Shown: one piece after another, positions 8,075-16,821 of the stretch
Layout of the letters: each line of letters opens with the position of its first letter
Position numbering within the stretch: position 1 is the first letter of the stretch
Assembly: GCF_002056795.1 (NCBI RefSeq)
Contig: NZ_CP020104.1
Coordinates: forward strand, 755,001 to 819,000
Source of the DNA: Spirosoma aerolatum
GTDB lineage: Bacteria > Bacteroidota > Bacteroidia > Cytophagales > Spirosomataceae
Length of the DNA: 64,000 bases
Direction of reading: 5' to 3'
Made by a program: the position numbers and the translations under genes
Notes under the pieces: model-generated
Told to the model about the DNA's origin: nothing
Database searches by the model: none
Seen by the model: only the letters and a program-made list of their open reading frames with translations

Positions 8075-9478
8075 TCAATTTAGAAACTCTCTTGGATCGG
8101 TCACTTTGCCGGTTACGGCTGCAGCGGCAGCTACGAGCGGGCTAGCGAGGAGTGTTCTGGCACCAGGCCCCTGCCGACCTTCGAAGTTGCGGTTGGAGGT
8201 CGAAACGGCGTATTTGCCTGCTGGAATCTTATCTTCATTCATGGCTAAGCAGGCCGAACAACCCGGTTGACGGAGCTGGAAACCAGCGTTGGTCAGGATA
8301 TCCAGGATACCTTCGTCTTTAATCTGCTTTTCAACGATGTGCGAACCAGGCACTAACCAGGCCGTTACGTTATCGGCTTTCTTCCGACCTTTTACGATAG
8401 AAGCAAATGCCCGAAAATCTTCGATTCGGCCGTTGGTACAGCTTCCGAGGAATACGAAATCGATGGGTTTGCCAATCATGGATTCATTTTCGGAGAAGCC
8501 CATGTACTGTAACGACTTTTTGTAGCTGGCAGCGCCGTCTTTAACGGCTTCGGCTACTGGAATCTGATGCGTAACGCCCGTACCTAAGCCTGGATTGGTA
8601 CCGTATGTAATCTGAGGTTCAATAGTAGCGGCATCGAAGGTGAGGTCGATATCGAAGTTGGCACCTTCATCGGTTTTGAGCGATTCCCAGTACGGAACAA
8701 GCTTATCCCAGGCTTCGCCTTTAGGGGCCAATTCGCGGCCATTCAGGTAATCGAGGGTTTTCTGGTCGGGTGCAATCATACCCCCACGAGCCCCCATTTC
8801 AATACTCATGTTGCAGACCGTCATGCGGCCTTCCATGCTCATATTCTCAAATACATCACCGGCGTATTCGACAAAATAGCCCGTAGCGCCACTAGCCGAA
8901 ATTTGCGAGATGATGTACAGGATAACGTCTTTCGGTAATACCCCTTTGCTGAGCGTACCGTTCACGCTGATCCGCATTTTCTTTGGTTTGGGCTGCATGA
9001 TACACTGCGAGGCCAGTACCATTTCAACTTCCGATGTGCCGATACCGAATGCGATGGCTCCGAACGCGCCGTGCGTAGATGTATGCGAGTCGCCACAAAC
9101 GATGGTCATGCCGGGAAGCGTGATGCCATTTTCAGGACCAACCACGTGTACTATACCATTTTTCTCGTGGCCTAATCCCCAGTGCGAAATGCCGTATTTG
9201 GTTGCGTTACGCTCCAGTGCCGCAAGCTGATTGGCCGAAAGTGGGTCGGCAACGGGCAGGTGCTGGTTTAGGGTTGGTGTATTGTGGTCGGCGGTAGCGA
9301 AGGTGCGTCCGGAAAACAGCACCGAAGCGCCCCGGCCTTCGAGACCTAGAAACGCTACGGGGCTGGTAACTTCGTGAATAAAGTGGCGGTCGATAAACAA
9401 TACATCGGGGCCATCTTCGACATGCCGGACAACGTGTGCGTCCCAGACTTTATCGAACAGCGTTTTTGGGGTGCTCAT
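8075..9478 (-). CDS. leuC: 3-isopropylmalate dehydratase large subunit
   Basis: Catalytic subunit of isopropylmalate isomerase, of the aconitase family with a [4Fe-4S] cluster. The 467-residue protein shows [20 protein letters not shown] near 133, the cluster cysteine in [13 protein letters not shown] near 345 and the pair CSAC near 406-409. The ATG at 9478 ([12 protein letters not shown]) matches the usual N-terminus; the 20-residue in-frame extension does not. It starts a run that continues through leuD, the second synthase, the methyltransferase and leuB, broken only by the GxxExxY cassette. Confidence 0.96.
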   Translation of the reverse strand: MSTPKTLFDKVWDAHVVRHVEDGPDVLFIDRHFIHEVTSPVAFLGLEGRGASVLFSGRTFATADHNTPTLNQHLPVADPLSANQLAALERNATKYGISHWGLGHEKNGIVHVVGPENGITLPGMTIVCGDSHTSTHGAFGAIAFGIGTSEVEMVLASQCIMQPKPKKMRISVNGTLSKGVLPKDVILYIISQISASGATGYFVEYAGDVFENMSMEGRMTVCNMSIEMGARGGMIAPDQKTLDYLNGRELAPKGEAWDKLVPYWESLKTDEGANFDIDLTFDAATIEPQITYGTNPGLGTGVTHQIPVAEAVKDGAASYKKSLQYMGFSENESMIGKPIDFVFLGSCTNGRIEDFRAFASIVKGRKKADNVTAWLVPGSHIVEKQIKDEGILDILTNAGFQLRQPGCSACLAMNEDKIPAGKYAVSTSNRNFEGRQGPGARTLLASPLVAAAAAVTGKVTDPREFLN

Positions 9479-9663
9479 AGCAAAGCGGTCAGTAAATAAA
9501 TTCGTGTACTTCTCTGCTACAAAATTGATAAATACCAATGAATGGTCTATCTCGTTATCCGCTCAATAAGTAGCGTTTTTAGTTCATGATGGGTTGATGG
9601 CTGAAAAAGCTATATCGATCCGGCTCCTTGTCGAAACAAACACGTATAAATTCTACGGCTACG

Positions 9664-10002
9664 TCATTGCCTTTCCCAATAAACGGTTTTACTAAGAATA
9701 CTCTTGTGTGCTACTATTTTCAGCTTATTCCCAACCAGATACAGTTCGCAGTCGGCAGTTATATCTTTTTTGGGGTTGTAAACGGTTCCTTTCCACAGCC
9801 CATCGATAAATTTTATATCTTTTAGAACGACTCGTTTAGCCGGATCAATACCCACAAATCCATTGCTGGTTTTGCTGACGGCAATAAGAGCGCCATCATC
9901 GTCGGTTTTGTAAGTCCCGGCAAAGTTATCGGTTGCTTTTTGGGCGAATAAACTGCCGGTCATGCCAAGCAGCAGACTGAAAATAAAAATAGCTTGTTTC
10001 AT
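9664..10002 (-). CDS. small secreted protein, DUF2147-like
   Basis: A 112-residue protein with a clear Sec signal peptide (MKQAIFIFSLLLGMTGSLFAQ, cleavage after about residue 20). The mature part is short and beta-rich: a GTYKTDDDGALIAVSK start and a later GLWKGTVYNPKKD segment recall the DUF2147 pattern of exported proteins of unknown function. It lies 54 bases after the FAD-oxidase fusion on the same strand. A link between the two is possible but not shown. Confidence 0.75.
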   Translation of the reverse strand: MKQAIFIFSLLLGMTGSLFAQKATDNFAGTYKTDDDGALIAVSKTSNGFVGIDPAKRVVLKDIKFIDGLWKGTVYNPKKDITADCELYLVGNKLKIVAHKSILSKTVYWERQ

Positions 10003-10055
10003 TGAATTACTTTTTAAGAGTTAAATGATACGTTAGGGAGGTTGGAACTGATCGG

Positions 10056-12200
10056 TTATTGTATAGCCGGGCGGCTGTGCCATTCATAGAAAAGGCTGTT
10101 TGGATCGCGTTGAGCCCTGATTTCCTGTAATTTTTTGAGGTGACTATCCGATAAAAACGGGGCTGTCCGTTTGTGTAATCCTTCGTCGGCCAGTTGGATG
10201 CCGGTCGATAGGTGAGCCATTTGCCGCATCATAGTTGCTGCCCAATCGCCGTATTTCGCGGTCTCATCGGCATTCTTCCAGTTGCCGTACAAAGCCAGAT
10301 ACGTATTGTCTTCGTTGGAGTACGCCATATCGGTCGAGAGGCTACCTGGATGCCAGTTGAGCCACAGAAAATGCGATGGCGCTGGCGGCAATGTTCTCGC
10401 AATCTCTTTGATAAACGGCATCAAGTCATCGAGCGGGGCATGTGTCCACATGTTATCCACACCCCAGTAGCAATTTTCGGGATAATGCGTCATGGTCGTT
10501 TTATACAGCATATCGATCCCCGGATTGAAGGCTGGGGTAGCAATAATCGCTTTGCTTTTTATCGGGCTGTTTTTCATAAAGGCCATCGCTTCTTCGTATT
10601 CGTCCTCGGTATCGGCAAAGATGGGGGCAATGGCTTCGATGCCTGGTCCCAGTAGACTGAGCATATTGTTACTCATAATCATCTGAAACTCTACCGCTTT
10701 CGGAATGCCCGGCCCCACTTCATACGCCCAACTGTATACGTCTTCCAGATGCTTCGCTGAAAAATCGTGGGCAATTATGGCCCGGTATTTGGGCAACGGA
10801 TACAGTTTCAGGTGAAAGCAGATGACGATGCCGAAAAAGCCGGGCCCCGATCCGCGTGCTGCCCAGAACAGGTCAGCGTTTTGTTCGGCATTAGCATGAA
10901 TCAGTTCGCCATCGGCCGTAATAATGTCGAGTCCAATTACGCTTTGGCAGGCAATACCCAGTTTGCGGCCGTTCCAGCCGTAGCCGCCCTGTAACAAGTA
11001 GCCGCCAATACAAACTCCTTTACAGTGGCCCGCCGGAAAAAACAGGTTGTGTTTGTACAGTTCCTGCATCAGTACGCTACCGCCCACACCCGGTCCGGCT
11101 TTAGCGGTCATCGTATTGGCGTCGATCGCATATTGGTTGAAGGCCTTCATCAGGATCAGTATACTGTTGTCGCGCAGGTGGTTGGCACTAAAACTATGAC
11201 CGCCCGAACAAACCGTAACTTTTCTGCCCACCGACCGGGCGTATTTTAATGTGGCTACGATATCCTGTACGCTTTTAGGCTCGACAACCAGATCAGGACG
11301 CTTGCCCGGATCGATTTTGTTGAATAACGTTCCCATAACCAGTTGGTCGAAGCCCGGTTCGGAGCGTCGGGTAAGCGTACCAGCTACCTGCAACTCATTG
11401 GGTTCCTGATTGAGTTCGGCGTAGAGTGCCGGAAGAAAAGTCGCCAGGTGCGTCATCTCTTCGGAGCAATGCCGGAGTAAGTCGGGAGCAAAGTTTTTGG
11501 GTAATGACCTGACCTTGCGGATAAAATCCGAAGCCAGGTCGGCCAGTATTCCCGTTTTCCGAACGCTCACATAGTGACCGCCTACCCAGAACCGGGAACG
11601 CATTTCTGAACCGCCCTCTACTGCCCGAATCTGATGGACCAGATAGCCGTAATCGACCGGAAGGCTAGGGTGACCCAGACGAGCACAGATGTAAACGGCT
11701 TGGTCAGGATGATTGATGCTGTCGAATGAAAAGCCGAATTCTGTGGGCGATTTAAACTGGATGAGCGCATCCTGCAACTCATTGCCAATGTACTCCTTGA
11801 TAATCGAATTGCGGCCAATGTAGGCCACGTCATTTTTCCCATCGTCCCAGCGAGCACTCACATGGGCTTTCGGGTGCCAGAGCTTATAGCGGCTGTCCTG
11901 ACAACCATGCCAGCCAAACCACCAATCCCACATTGGCGGAGTTACGTTTGGCATATAGGTGCAGACGGCTACGTGAATACTGCCATCGTCGTATTGGGTA
12001 TACCCATTTTCACAATCGATGTACCCTTCAGTTTCCAGATAGCGAGCGGCTGAAAAGGCTGGTAATTGTTCAGGAGCTAAAGGTGAACGGGTTAAGGCTT
12101 CCTGAGCCGAGGAGGCTAGGGGCACGAAAGTTTCCTCGTAAAATTTAGCGAATGTAGTGGCATAGTCGGACGACTGGTAGCCAAGGTATTCGTTTGCCAT
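10056..12200 (-). CDS. fusion of a DAPG-hydrolase (PhlG-like) domain and a berberine-bridge-type FAD oxidase
   Basis: A 714-residue cytosolic protein with two enzyme parts. Residues 1 to about 270 match the 2,4-diacetylphloroglucinol hydrolase family: MWDWWFGWHG at 90-99, RYKLWHPKAHV at 104-114, EYIGNEL near 136-142, then HCSEEMTHLATFLP at 244-257. H109/H113, E136 and the H244/E248 pair are candidate zinc ligands. Residues about 285-714 are a VAO/PCMH-type FAD oxidase: SGGHS at 332-336, where H335 would link FAD, and AGHCKGVCIGG at 390-400, where C393 fits the second covalent link of the BBE subgroup. A hydrolase that cleaves a C-C bond next to an acyl-phenol and an oxidase of phenols or sugars in one chain suggests breakdown or detoxification of an aromatic ketone. 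The substrate is unknown. Confidence 0.85.
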   Translation of the reverse strand: MANEYLGYQSSDYATTFAKFYEETFVPLASSAQEALTRSPLAPEQLPAFSAARYLETEGYIDCENGYTQYDDGSIHVAVCTYMPNVTPPMWDWWFGWHGCQDSRYKLWHPKAHVSARWDDGKNDVAYIGRNSIIKEYIGNELQDALIQFKSPTEFGFSFDSINHPDQAVYICARLGHPSLPVDYGYLVHQIRAVEGGSEMRSRFWVGGHYVSVRKTGILADLASDFIRKVRSLPKNFAPDLLRHCSEEMTHLATFLPALYAELNQEPNELQVAGTLTRRSEPGFDQLVMGTLFNKIDPGKRPDLVVEPKSVQDIVATLKYARSVGRKVTVCSGGHSFSANHLRDNSILILMKAFNQYAIDANTMTAKAGPGVGGSVLMQELYKHNLFFPAGHCKGVCIGGYLLQGGYGWNGRKLGIACQSVIGLDIITADGELIHANAEQNADLFWAARGSGPGFFGIVICFHLKLYPLPKYRAIIAHDFSAKHLEDVYSWAYEVGPGIPKAVEFQMIMSNNMLSLLGPGIEAIAPIFADTEDEYEEAMAFMKNSPIKSKAIIATPAFNPGIDMLYKTTMTHYPENCYWGVDNMWTHAPLDDLMPFIKEIARTLPPAPSHFLWLNWHPGSLSTDMAYSNEDNTYLALYGNWKNADETAKYGDWAATMMRQMAHLSTGIQLADEGLHKRTAPFLSDSHLKKLQEIRAQRDPNSLFYEWHSRPAIQ

Positions 12201-12226
12201 TGGTTCGAGACGTTAAAATGATGGCT

Positions 12227-12234
12227 CAAACCTA
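12227..12234 (-). promoter_or_regulatory. -7 box of the hydrolase/oxidase fusion gene
   Basis: TAGGTTTG on the minus strand fits the Bacteroidota -7 pattern TAnnTTTG and lies 26 bases before the ATG. There is no TTG at the expected -33 distance, which suits a promoter that depends on an activator; a Crp/Fnr-type site lies just upstream. Confidence 0.55.
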
Positions 12235-12256
12235 CCGGAATGCATCAGGAGCAGCA

Positions 12257-12272
12257 CTTGAATTAATTCAAG
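12257..12272. promoter_or_regulatory. FNR/CRP-type operator
   Basis: The perfect palindrome CTTGAATTAATTCAAG contains TTGA-N6-TCAA, the core spacing of FNR/CRP-family sites. An outer pair AATGCAT/ATGCATT (12239 and 12275) brackets it. Its centre lies about 42-44 bases before the expected start of the fusion gene's transcript, the usual place for a class II activator site. A Crp/Fnr-family gene ends 36 bases away. Confidence 0.65.
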
Positions 12273-12307
12273 AAATGCATTGGCCGTAAAGAAACAGACT
12301 ATTCTGA

Positions 12308-12892
12308 CTAATCTCTATACTTGTGTTTTAACTTGCTCAGCCATTCGGGCGAAATGCCCATAAACTCGGCTATAAAACGAGAGGGCACACGCTGGATAAT
12401 TATGGGGAAGGTGCTGATCAGGTATTGGTAAAGCTGTTCCGACGTGTAGGAAATGATTTTGAGTTTGAAGTCATTTTCCTCCTGCAAGGCGGTTGTGACT
12501 ACCGAATGATAGAACCTAAACAGGTTACTATCAGTATCAATCAGCGATTCCAGCTTATGTTTGTTCAGGGTTAGTACAGTCGAATGAGCGATGGCCCGTA
12601 GCTCACATCGGGTTTTCTCGCCCGAAAAGAAGCTGTCGACGCAGCTCATAAACGGGTGAAAATCGTCCATAAAGAAATTGATCGTTTTTTCGATCTCAAG
12701 ATCTTCATCAATGTAACGGCATACAAAACTCCCCGACATAACGAAATAGATTTGGTCGCATATCTGGCCGGGGCAGATGAGCTGAGTCTGATTTTTTACA
12801 TCCAAAAAAGAAACATGCTGAAAGATAGCCTCCAGCGACTGGAGGGATACGTTCGCTTTGTTTAATTCGTTGACCAGGTAGGGTGGCAGCAT
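12308..12892 (-). CDS. Crp/Fnr family transcriptional regulator
   Basis: A 194-residue regulator with an N-terminal cyclic-nucleotide-type beta-roll (about 20-115; ICPGQICDQIYFVMSGSFVCRY is split by the usual glycines) and a short C-terminal helix-turn-helix (about 150-190; IPSRFIAEFMGISPEWLSKLKH-like order). It lacks Fe-S cysteines of FNR in the N-terminus and belongs to the short Crp-type proteins common in Bacteroidota. It lies between an AraC gene and the DAPG-hydrolase/FAD-oxidase fusion on the same strand. The operator at 12257-12272 makes it the likely regulator of that gene. Confidence 0.85.
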   Translation of the reverse strand: MLPPYLVNELNKANVSLQSLEAIFQHVSFLDVKNQTQLICPGQICDQIYFVMSGSFVCRYIDEDLEIEKTINFFMDDFHPFMSCVDSFFSGEKTRCELRAIAHSTVLTLNKHKLESLIDTDSNLFRFYHSVVTTALQEENDFKLKIISYTSEQLYQYLISTFPIIIQRVPSRFIAEFMGISPEWLSKLKHKYRD

Positions 12893-12926
12893 GAATGCCC
12901 GGTATGAGCCGTTTTAGAATAAGTGG

Positions 12927-13844
12927 CTACATAGCTTGTACCGCTTTTGACGAGAAAGTGAGTGGGGGTAACGTAGCGGGGTTTTGATGCGCTTGCTTTG
13001 GGGTAAAACCGTATTGATTTTTGTAGGCTTTAATAAAATGCGACACACTCTCATAGCCAATTTCCAGGCTTACTTCTGATACATTCTGGGTGGTATTTCG
13101 GAGGAGGAAGTGCGCATGTTCAAGGCGTTTCCTGCGAATCCATAGCCCTGGCGAAGTGCCAAAATGAGCTTCAAAGTCGCGCTTGAACGCCGAGAGACTT
13201 CGACCCGAAAGCCGGGCCAGTTCATTCATCGACAGGGGTTTGAGCAGATAGGTTCCCATCAGGTAGTCCAGGTCAGTTTTTTGGCCCTGATAGATGTGCC
13301 ACAGAATGGATCGTAACAAGCTTTTCGTATCCAGTTCCAGCAGATGCAGCAGTAACTCCTGCGACTTGAGCCGCAGAAATTCATTCAAAAAAGGTGTTTT
13401 TGACCCGAAATATGGTAAAAGTGAGTCGATGAATGTGGTAAAGGCAGGGGAGGAGGAGTAGGCCAGAATCAAGTCGGCAGGTACATTAACCGAAGCGGCT
13501 GGGAATAATGTCAGATGCTGACCGACGAATTCTTTCAGAAGCCGTTCGTTGACAAAAAAAACCAGACTCCGGTAGCTGTTGTCGATGGATTCGTTCATGG
13601 AGTAGCACCCCCGCTGGAAGAACAAGATGTCGCCTTTGCGTACGTGCAACTCCTGCGTAGGTGAGCTGAATTTCTTTTCGCCTTCCAGCACGACAATTAC
13701 AGTAGGCTCTTCAAAAAATACTTCGTTCCGTTCTGGATAGACATCGCTCCGATACGCCACAAAGGTCATTTCCGACCCATCGGGGCGCTGGATGTTCAGG
13801 GACTGAAATTGATTGGGCAGTATGGATGAAGGAACGCGAAGCAT
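12927..13844 (-). CDS. AraC family transcriptional regulator
   Basis: A 305-residue regulator with an N-terminal cupin-like sensing domain (about 20-120; VRKGDILFFQRG near 70) and a C-terminal double helix-turn-helix (about 195-290; MNELARLSGRSLSAFKRDF and VSEVSLEIGYESVSHFIKAY). The longest frame starts with TTG at 13850; ATG at 13844 is preferred. It begins 10 bases after the ilvA stop, so it may be read from the ilv transcript. It shares the GRSLSAFKRDF subfamily signature with the AraC protein at 54317-55123. The target is unknown; the fusion enzyme downstream is a candidate. Confidence 0.88.
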   Translation of the reverse strand: MLRVPSSILPNQFQSLNIQRPDGSEMTFVAYRSDVYPERNEVFFEEPTVIVVLEGEKKFSSPTQELHVRKGDILFFQRGCYSMNESIDNSYRSLVFFVNERLLKEFVGQHLTLFPAASVNVPADLILAYSSSPAFTTFIDSLLPYFGSKTPFLNEFLRLKSQELLLHLLELDTKSLLRSILWHIYQGQKTDLDYLMGTYLLKPLSMNELARLSGRSLSAFKRDFEAHFGTSPGLWIRRKRLEHAHFLLRNTTQNVSEVSLEIGYESVSHFIKAYKNQYGFTPKQAHQNPATLPPLTFSSKAVQAM

Positions 13845-13854
13845 AGGCAAGGAA

Positions 13855-15114
13855 CTACACTAAAAACTGAAACAAATCGGGCTGGTCGTTGAGGTATTCG
13901 TACACAATATTTTGGGCCTCCATCCGCTGAATAAGTGGCTCAAAATCCTCGCGATGTTTCAATTCGATACCTACCACGGCTGGGCCGGTTTCCCGGTTGG
14001 TTTTCTTGGTGTACTCAAACCGGGTAATATCATCCTCAGGGCCAAGTACGTTGAGGAAGTCGCGGAAGGCACCCGAACGTTGGGGAAACCGAATGATAAA
14101 GTAATGTTTTAGCCCTTCGTATAGTAACGACCGTTCTTTGATCTCTTCAGTACGGGTAATATCATTGTTTCCACCACTAACCAGACAAACTACGTTTTTG
14201 CCCCGAATCTCGTCTTTGATCATGTCTAGGGCAGCAATCGTCAGCGCACCAGCAGGTTCGGCAACAATGGCGTCTTCATCATACAGTTTCATGATGGTCG
14301 TACACACTTTCCCTTCTGGAATCAGCAGAACGCGGTCCAAATTTTTGCGACAGACTTCGAACGTTATGTCGCCAGGACGTTTAACGGCGGCCCCGTCCAC
14401 AAATTTGTCGATCTTGTCGAGGGCGATCACATGCCCTTCTTCAATCGACACTTTCATCGAGGGCGATCCAAGCGGTTCCACACCGATCAGCTTTGTTTTC
14501 GGGCTTAATTGCTTGAATACGGTCGATACTCCGGCTGCCAAACCGCCCCCGCCGATAGCCATCAGCAGGTAATCGATCTTAACATTAGAGTCTTTGAAGA
14601 TTTCGAGCCCAACGGTTCCCTGCCCTTCCATCACCAGCACATCGTCGAACGGGTGCACAAAGGTACTGTCGTGGGTTTTGACAAATTCCATAGCGGCATA
14701 GAACGCGTCATCGTAGGTATCGCCTACTAAAACCACTTCCACGAACTCCTTGCCAAACAGTTTCACCTGCTTGATTTTCTGGTTAGGCGTTGTGGTTGGC
14801 ATGAAGATGGTGCCACGAACCGCCATTTTACGGCAGGCATAGGCAAGGCCCTGCGCATGATTACCCGCACTGGCGCATACAACACCTTTATCAAGTGCTT
14901 CGGCTGGCAAACTCGCCATCTTGTTGTACGCACCCCGAATTTTATAGGAGCGAACGACCTGCAAATCTTCGCGTTTGAGGTAGATGCTGGCACCGTACCG
15001 GTCGGAGAGGTTAATATTTTCCTGTAAAGGCGTATGAACAGCTACGCCCTGTAGCCGTTTGGCTGCCAGGTAAATATTGTCAAGATCGGGAGTTAACCCG
15101 TCATTGATGGTCAT
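13855..15114 (-). CDS. ilvA: threonine ammonia-lyase (threonine dehydratase)
   Basis: PLP enzyme that turns threonine into 2-oxobutyrate for isoleucine. The 419-residue protein has the PLP-lysine motif SYKIRGAYNKM near residue 55, SAGNHAQGLAYA near 82, the phosphate loop GGGGLAAG near 186 and one C-terminal ACT-like regulatory domain (about 325-419). This short one-domain form is common in Bacteroidota. Two in-frame ATG codons (15135 and 15114) fall inside GGTCATT repeats that reach into the gene start; 15114 is chosen because the next residues fit the family. The gene upstream should be ilvC, but a decayed four-helix-bundle gene lies between. Confidence 0.93.
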   Translation of the reverse strand: MTINDGLTPDLDNIYLAAKRLQGVAVHTPLQENINLSDRYGASIYLKREDLQVVRSYKIRGAYNKMASLPAEALDKGVVCASAGNHAQGLAYACRKMAVRGTIFMPTTTPNQKIKQVKLFGKEFVEVVLVGDTYDDAFYAAMEFVKTHDSTFVHPFDDVLVMEGQGTVGLEIFKDSNVKIDYLLMAIGGGGLAAGVSTVFKQLSPKTKLIGVEPLGSPSMKVSIEEGHVIALDKIDKFVDGAAVKRPGDITFEVCRKNLDRVLLIPEGKVCTTIMKLYDEDAIVAEPAGALTIAALDMIKDEIRGKNVVCLVSGGNNDITRTEEIKERSLLYEGLKHYFIIRFPQRSGAFRDFLNVLGPEDDITRFEYTKKTNRETGPAVVGIELKHREDFEPLIQRMEAQNIVYEYLNDQPDLFQFLV

Positions 15115-15143
15115 TAAATGGTCATTCGTGGTCATTCGTTGAT
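15101..15143. repeat. GGTCATT-type repeat at the ilvA start
   Basis: Four close copies of a TCATT-containing unit (TCATTGATGG, TCATTAAATGG, TCATTCGTGG, TCATTCGTTG). They run over the ilvA start codons and form one border of the decayed four-helix-bundle gene. Related units lie on its other side at 15584-15677. Confidence 0.75.
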
Positions 15144-15189
15144 GAAAAGATTGTTTCCCAGTCGATTTCTGGCAAATTCACCTGGTAAG

Positions 15190-15576
15190 CTAGTTCAGGT
15201 TCGCCTGCCTTGTTGTCAACGGAAATGTGTTTTGGCCAAGTGTCCGAATATAAGTATTGAGCTTTATGCCTAGCGTATTTATGTCTTTCTCGATATAGAG
15301 ATAGACCTCTGCTGGGATTAGACCACTCGTTTAGCTTTGTCGATCCATGTTCTGGTTTCAAGTGGAGAGCCACGAGCTATATAGCAGAAATGTATATTTC
15401 CTTTATATCGATAACGTCCAAAACCCTCACTAATGTTCGCGGCTACTGAATCGACTGAGCGTACTAACTGCTTACCTACCGTATCTTTTGCGAAAAAATC
15501 CCAGCTAATAACAGCCTGCCAGATCTTCTCCCCATTGCATAGCTAGTTGATAGATGTGTAAATCATTTATTCCCAT
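15190..15576 (-). pseudogene. decayed four-helix-bundle protein (23S rRNA intervening-sequence protein family)
   Basis: Reading the minus strand in three pieces gives a full protein of the four-helix-bundle/IVP family. It starts MGINDLHIYQLAMQ at 15576, shifts frame near 15530, and continues GEKIWQAVISWDFF, then QLVRSVDSVAANISEGFGRY and YIARGSPLETRTWIDKAKR. It shifts again near 15320 into LIPAEVYLYIEKDINTLGIK and stops at 15190. The signature S-x-x-ANIxEGxGR is intact. Two frameshifts mean no full product. It is bordered by GGTCATT repeats, and it separates ilvC from ilvA. The function of the family is unknown. Confidence 0.85.
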
Positions 15577-15583
15577 AAAAAAA

Positions 15584-15677
15584 TAGTCATTAAATGGTCA
15601 TTAGTCGTCATTAGTAAGCATTCTTCGTAAAGAAACGAAAACAACCTCAAATGACAATTAATGACCATCCATGACTA
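15584..15677. repeat. GGTCATT-type hairpin between ilvC and the four-helix-bundle pseudogene
   Basis: Imperfect arms of about 30 bases: 15584-15614 opens TAGTCATTAAATGGTCATTA, and 15648-15677 is its near reverse complement. The unit is the same as at 15101-15143, so related repeats frame the pseudogene on both sides. Confidence 0.75.
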
Positions 15678-15702
15678 CTTAATCACTGGTAGTGACCAGC
15701 TT

Positions 15703-16746
15703 CTAGCTCCGTTCTGGCCGTAGTGAACGCACGGCGGCACCAGCCTGCCACATTTCCGATTCACGCAGTTCGGCCAGTTCTACTTCGAGTTTTTCGCGGT
15801 AGTCGGGCTGCGAATTGCGGGTGATGCTGATTTCGGCCTGCTCCTGCGATTTTACCGAGTTGTATAGTTGTTCGAAAACGGGTTTGGTCGCGTCGCGGAA
15901 AGGTTTCCACCAGTCGAGGGCACCGCGCTGGGCTGTGGTCGAGCAGTTGGCGTACATCCAGTCCATACCGTTTTCGGCTACCAGCGGCATCAGTGATTGG
16001 GTCAGTTCTTCTACGGTTTCGTTGAAGGCTTCGGAAGGGCTGTGTCCGTTGGCCCGTAATACTTCATACTGAGCGGCAAAAATACCCTGGATAGCGCCCA
16101 TCAGTGTACCACGTTCGCCGGTTAGGTCGGAGGTTACTTCTTTGTAGAAATCGGTTTCGAACAGATAGCCTGATCCAACGCCGATACCCATAGCGATGGC
16201 TTTGGTACGAGCATTTCCCGATGCATCCTGATAGACAGCAAACGACGAGTTCAGTCCTTTCCCTTCGACAAACAGACGACGTAGCGAGGTGCCCGATCCT
16301 TTCGGAGCAACCAGGAATACATCAACGTCGGCAGGTGGAATGATGCCGGTTTTCTCTTTATAAGTTACGCCGAAGCCGTGCGAGAAATACAGTGATTTGC
16401 CAGGAACCAGGTATTTTTTTACGGTTGGCCAGAGTTCGATCTGAGCAGCATCGGAAAGCAGGAAGCAGATGATGGTGCCTTTTTCGAGGGCTTCTTCGAT
16501 TTCAAACAGTGTTTCGCCCGGAACCCAGCCATCCGCTACGGCTTTGTCGTAGGTTTTGCCTTTCCGCTGACCAACAATTACATTGAAACCATTGTCGCGC
16601 ATGTTGAGCGACTGACCTGGGCCTTGTACGCCATAGCCAATCACGGCGATCACTTCATTTGCCAGCACCTCGCGGGCTTTTTCCAGCGGGAACTCTTCGC
16701 GAGTCACTACTTGCTCCTCAACTCCTCCGAAATTAATCGTTGCCAT
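15703..16746 (-). CDS. ilvC: ketol-acid reductoisomerase
   Basis: Converts acetolactate or acetohydroxybutyrate to dihydroxy acids with NADPH. The 347-residue protein has the Rossmann fingerprint GYGVQGPGQS near 38, SHGFGVTY near 125, then an all-helical domain with the metal-site motif DLTGERGTLMG near 213 and SPSEAFNETVEELTQS near 243. The segments GALDWWKPF and NSQPDYREKLEVEL near the C-terminus look more like the fungal mitochondrial enzyme (Ilv5) than the common bacterial class I form, as far as I recall those sequences. It lies 75 bases after ilvN. Confidence 0.95.
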   Translation of the reverse strand: MATINFGGVEEQVVTREEFPLEKAREVLANEVIAVIGYGVQGPGQSLNMRDNGFNVIVGQRKGKTYDKAVADGWVPGETLFEIEEALEKGTIICFLLSDAAQIELWPTVKKYLVPGKSLYFSHGFGVTYKEKTGIIPPADVDVFLVAPKGSGTSLRRLFVEGKGLNSSFAVYQDASGNARTKAIAMGIGVGSGYLFETDFYKEVTSDLTGERGTLMGAIQGIFAAQYEVLRANGHSPSEAFNETVEELTQSLMPLVAENGMDWMYANCSTTAQRGALDWWKPFRDATKPVFEQLYNSVKSQEQAEISITRNSQPDYREKLEVELAELRESEMWQAGAAVRSLRPERS

Positions 16747-16821
16747 TGTTTAATTGGTTTTGTACTCTGATTTGGGGGTTACTACTTGGTTAGTGTCATG
16801 CCTGAGCCGGAATGACTGTGT

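Noticed and set aside
15122..15373. 83-residue open frame on the minus strand next to ilvA
   Set aside because: It is a third-frame shadow of the four-helix-bundle pseudogene; the two frames that read as IVP-family protein are different from it.
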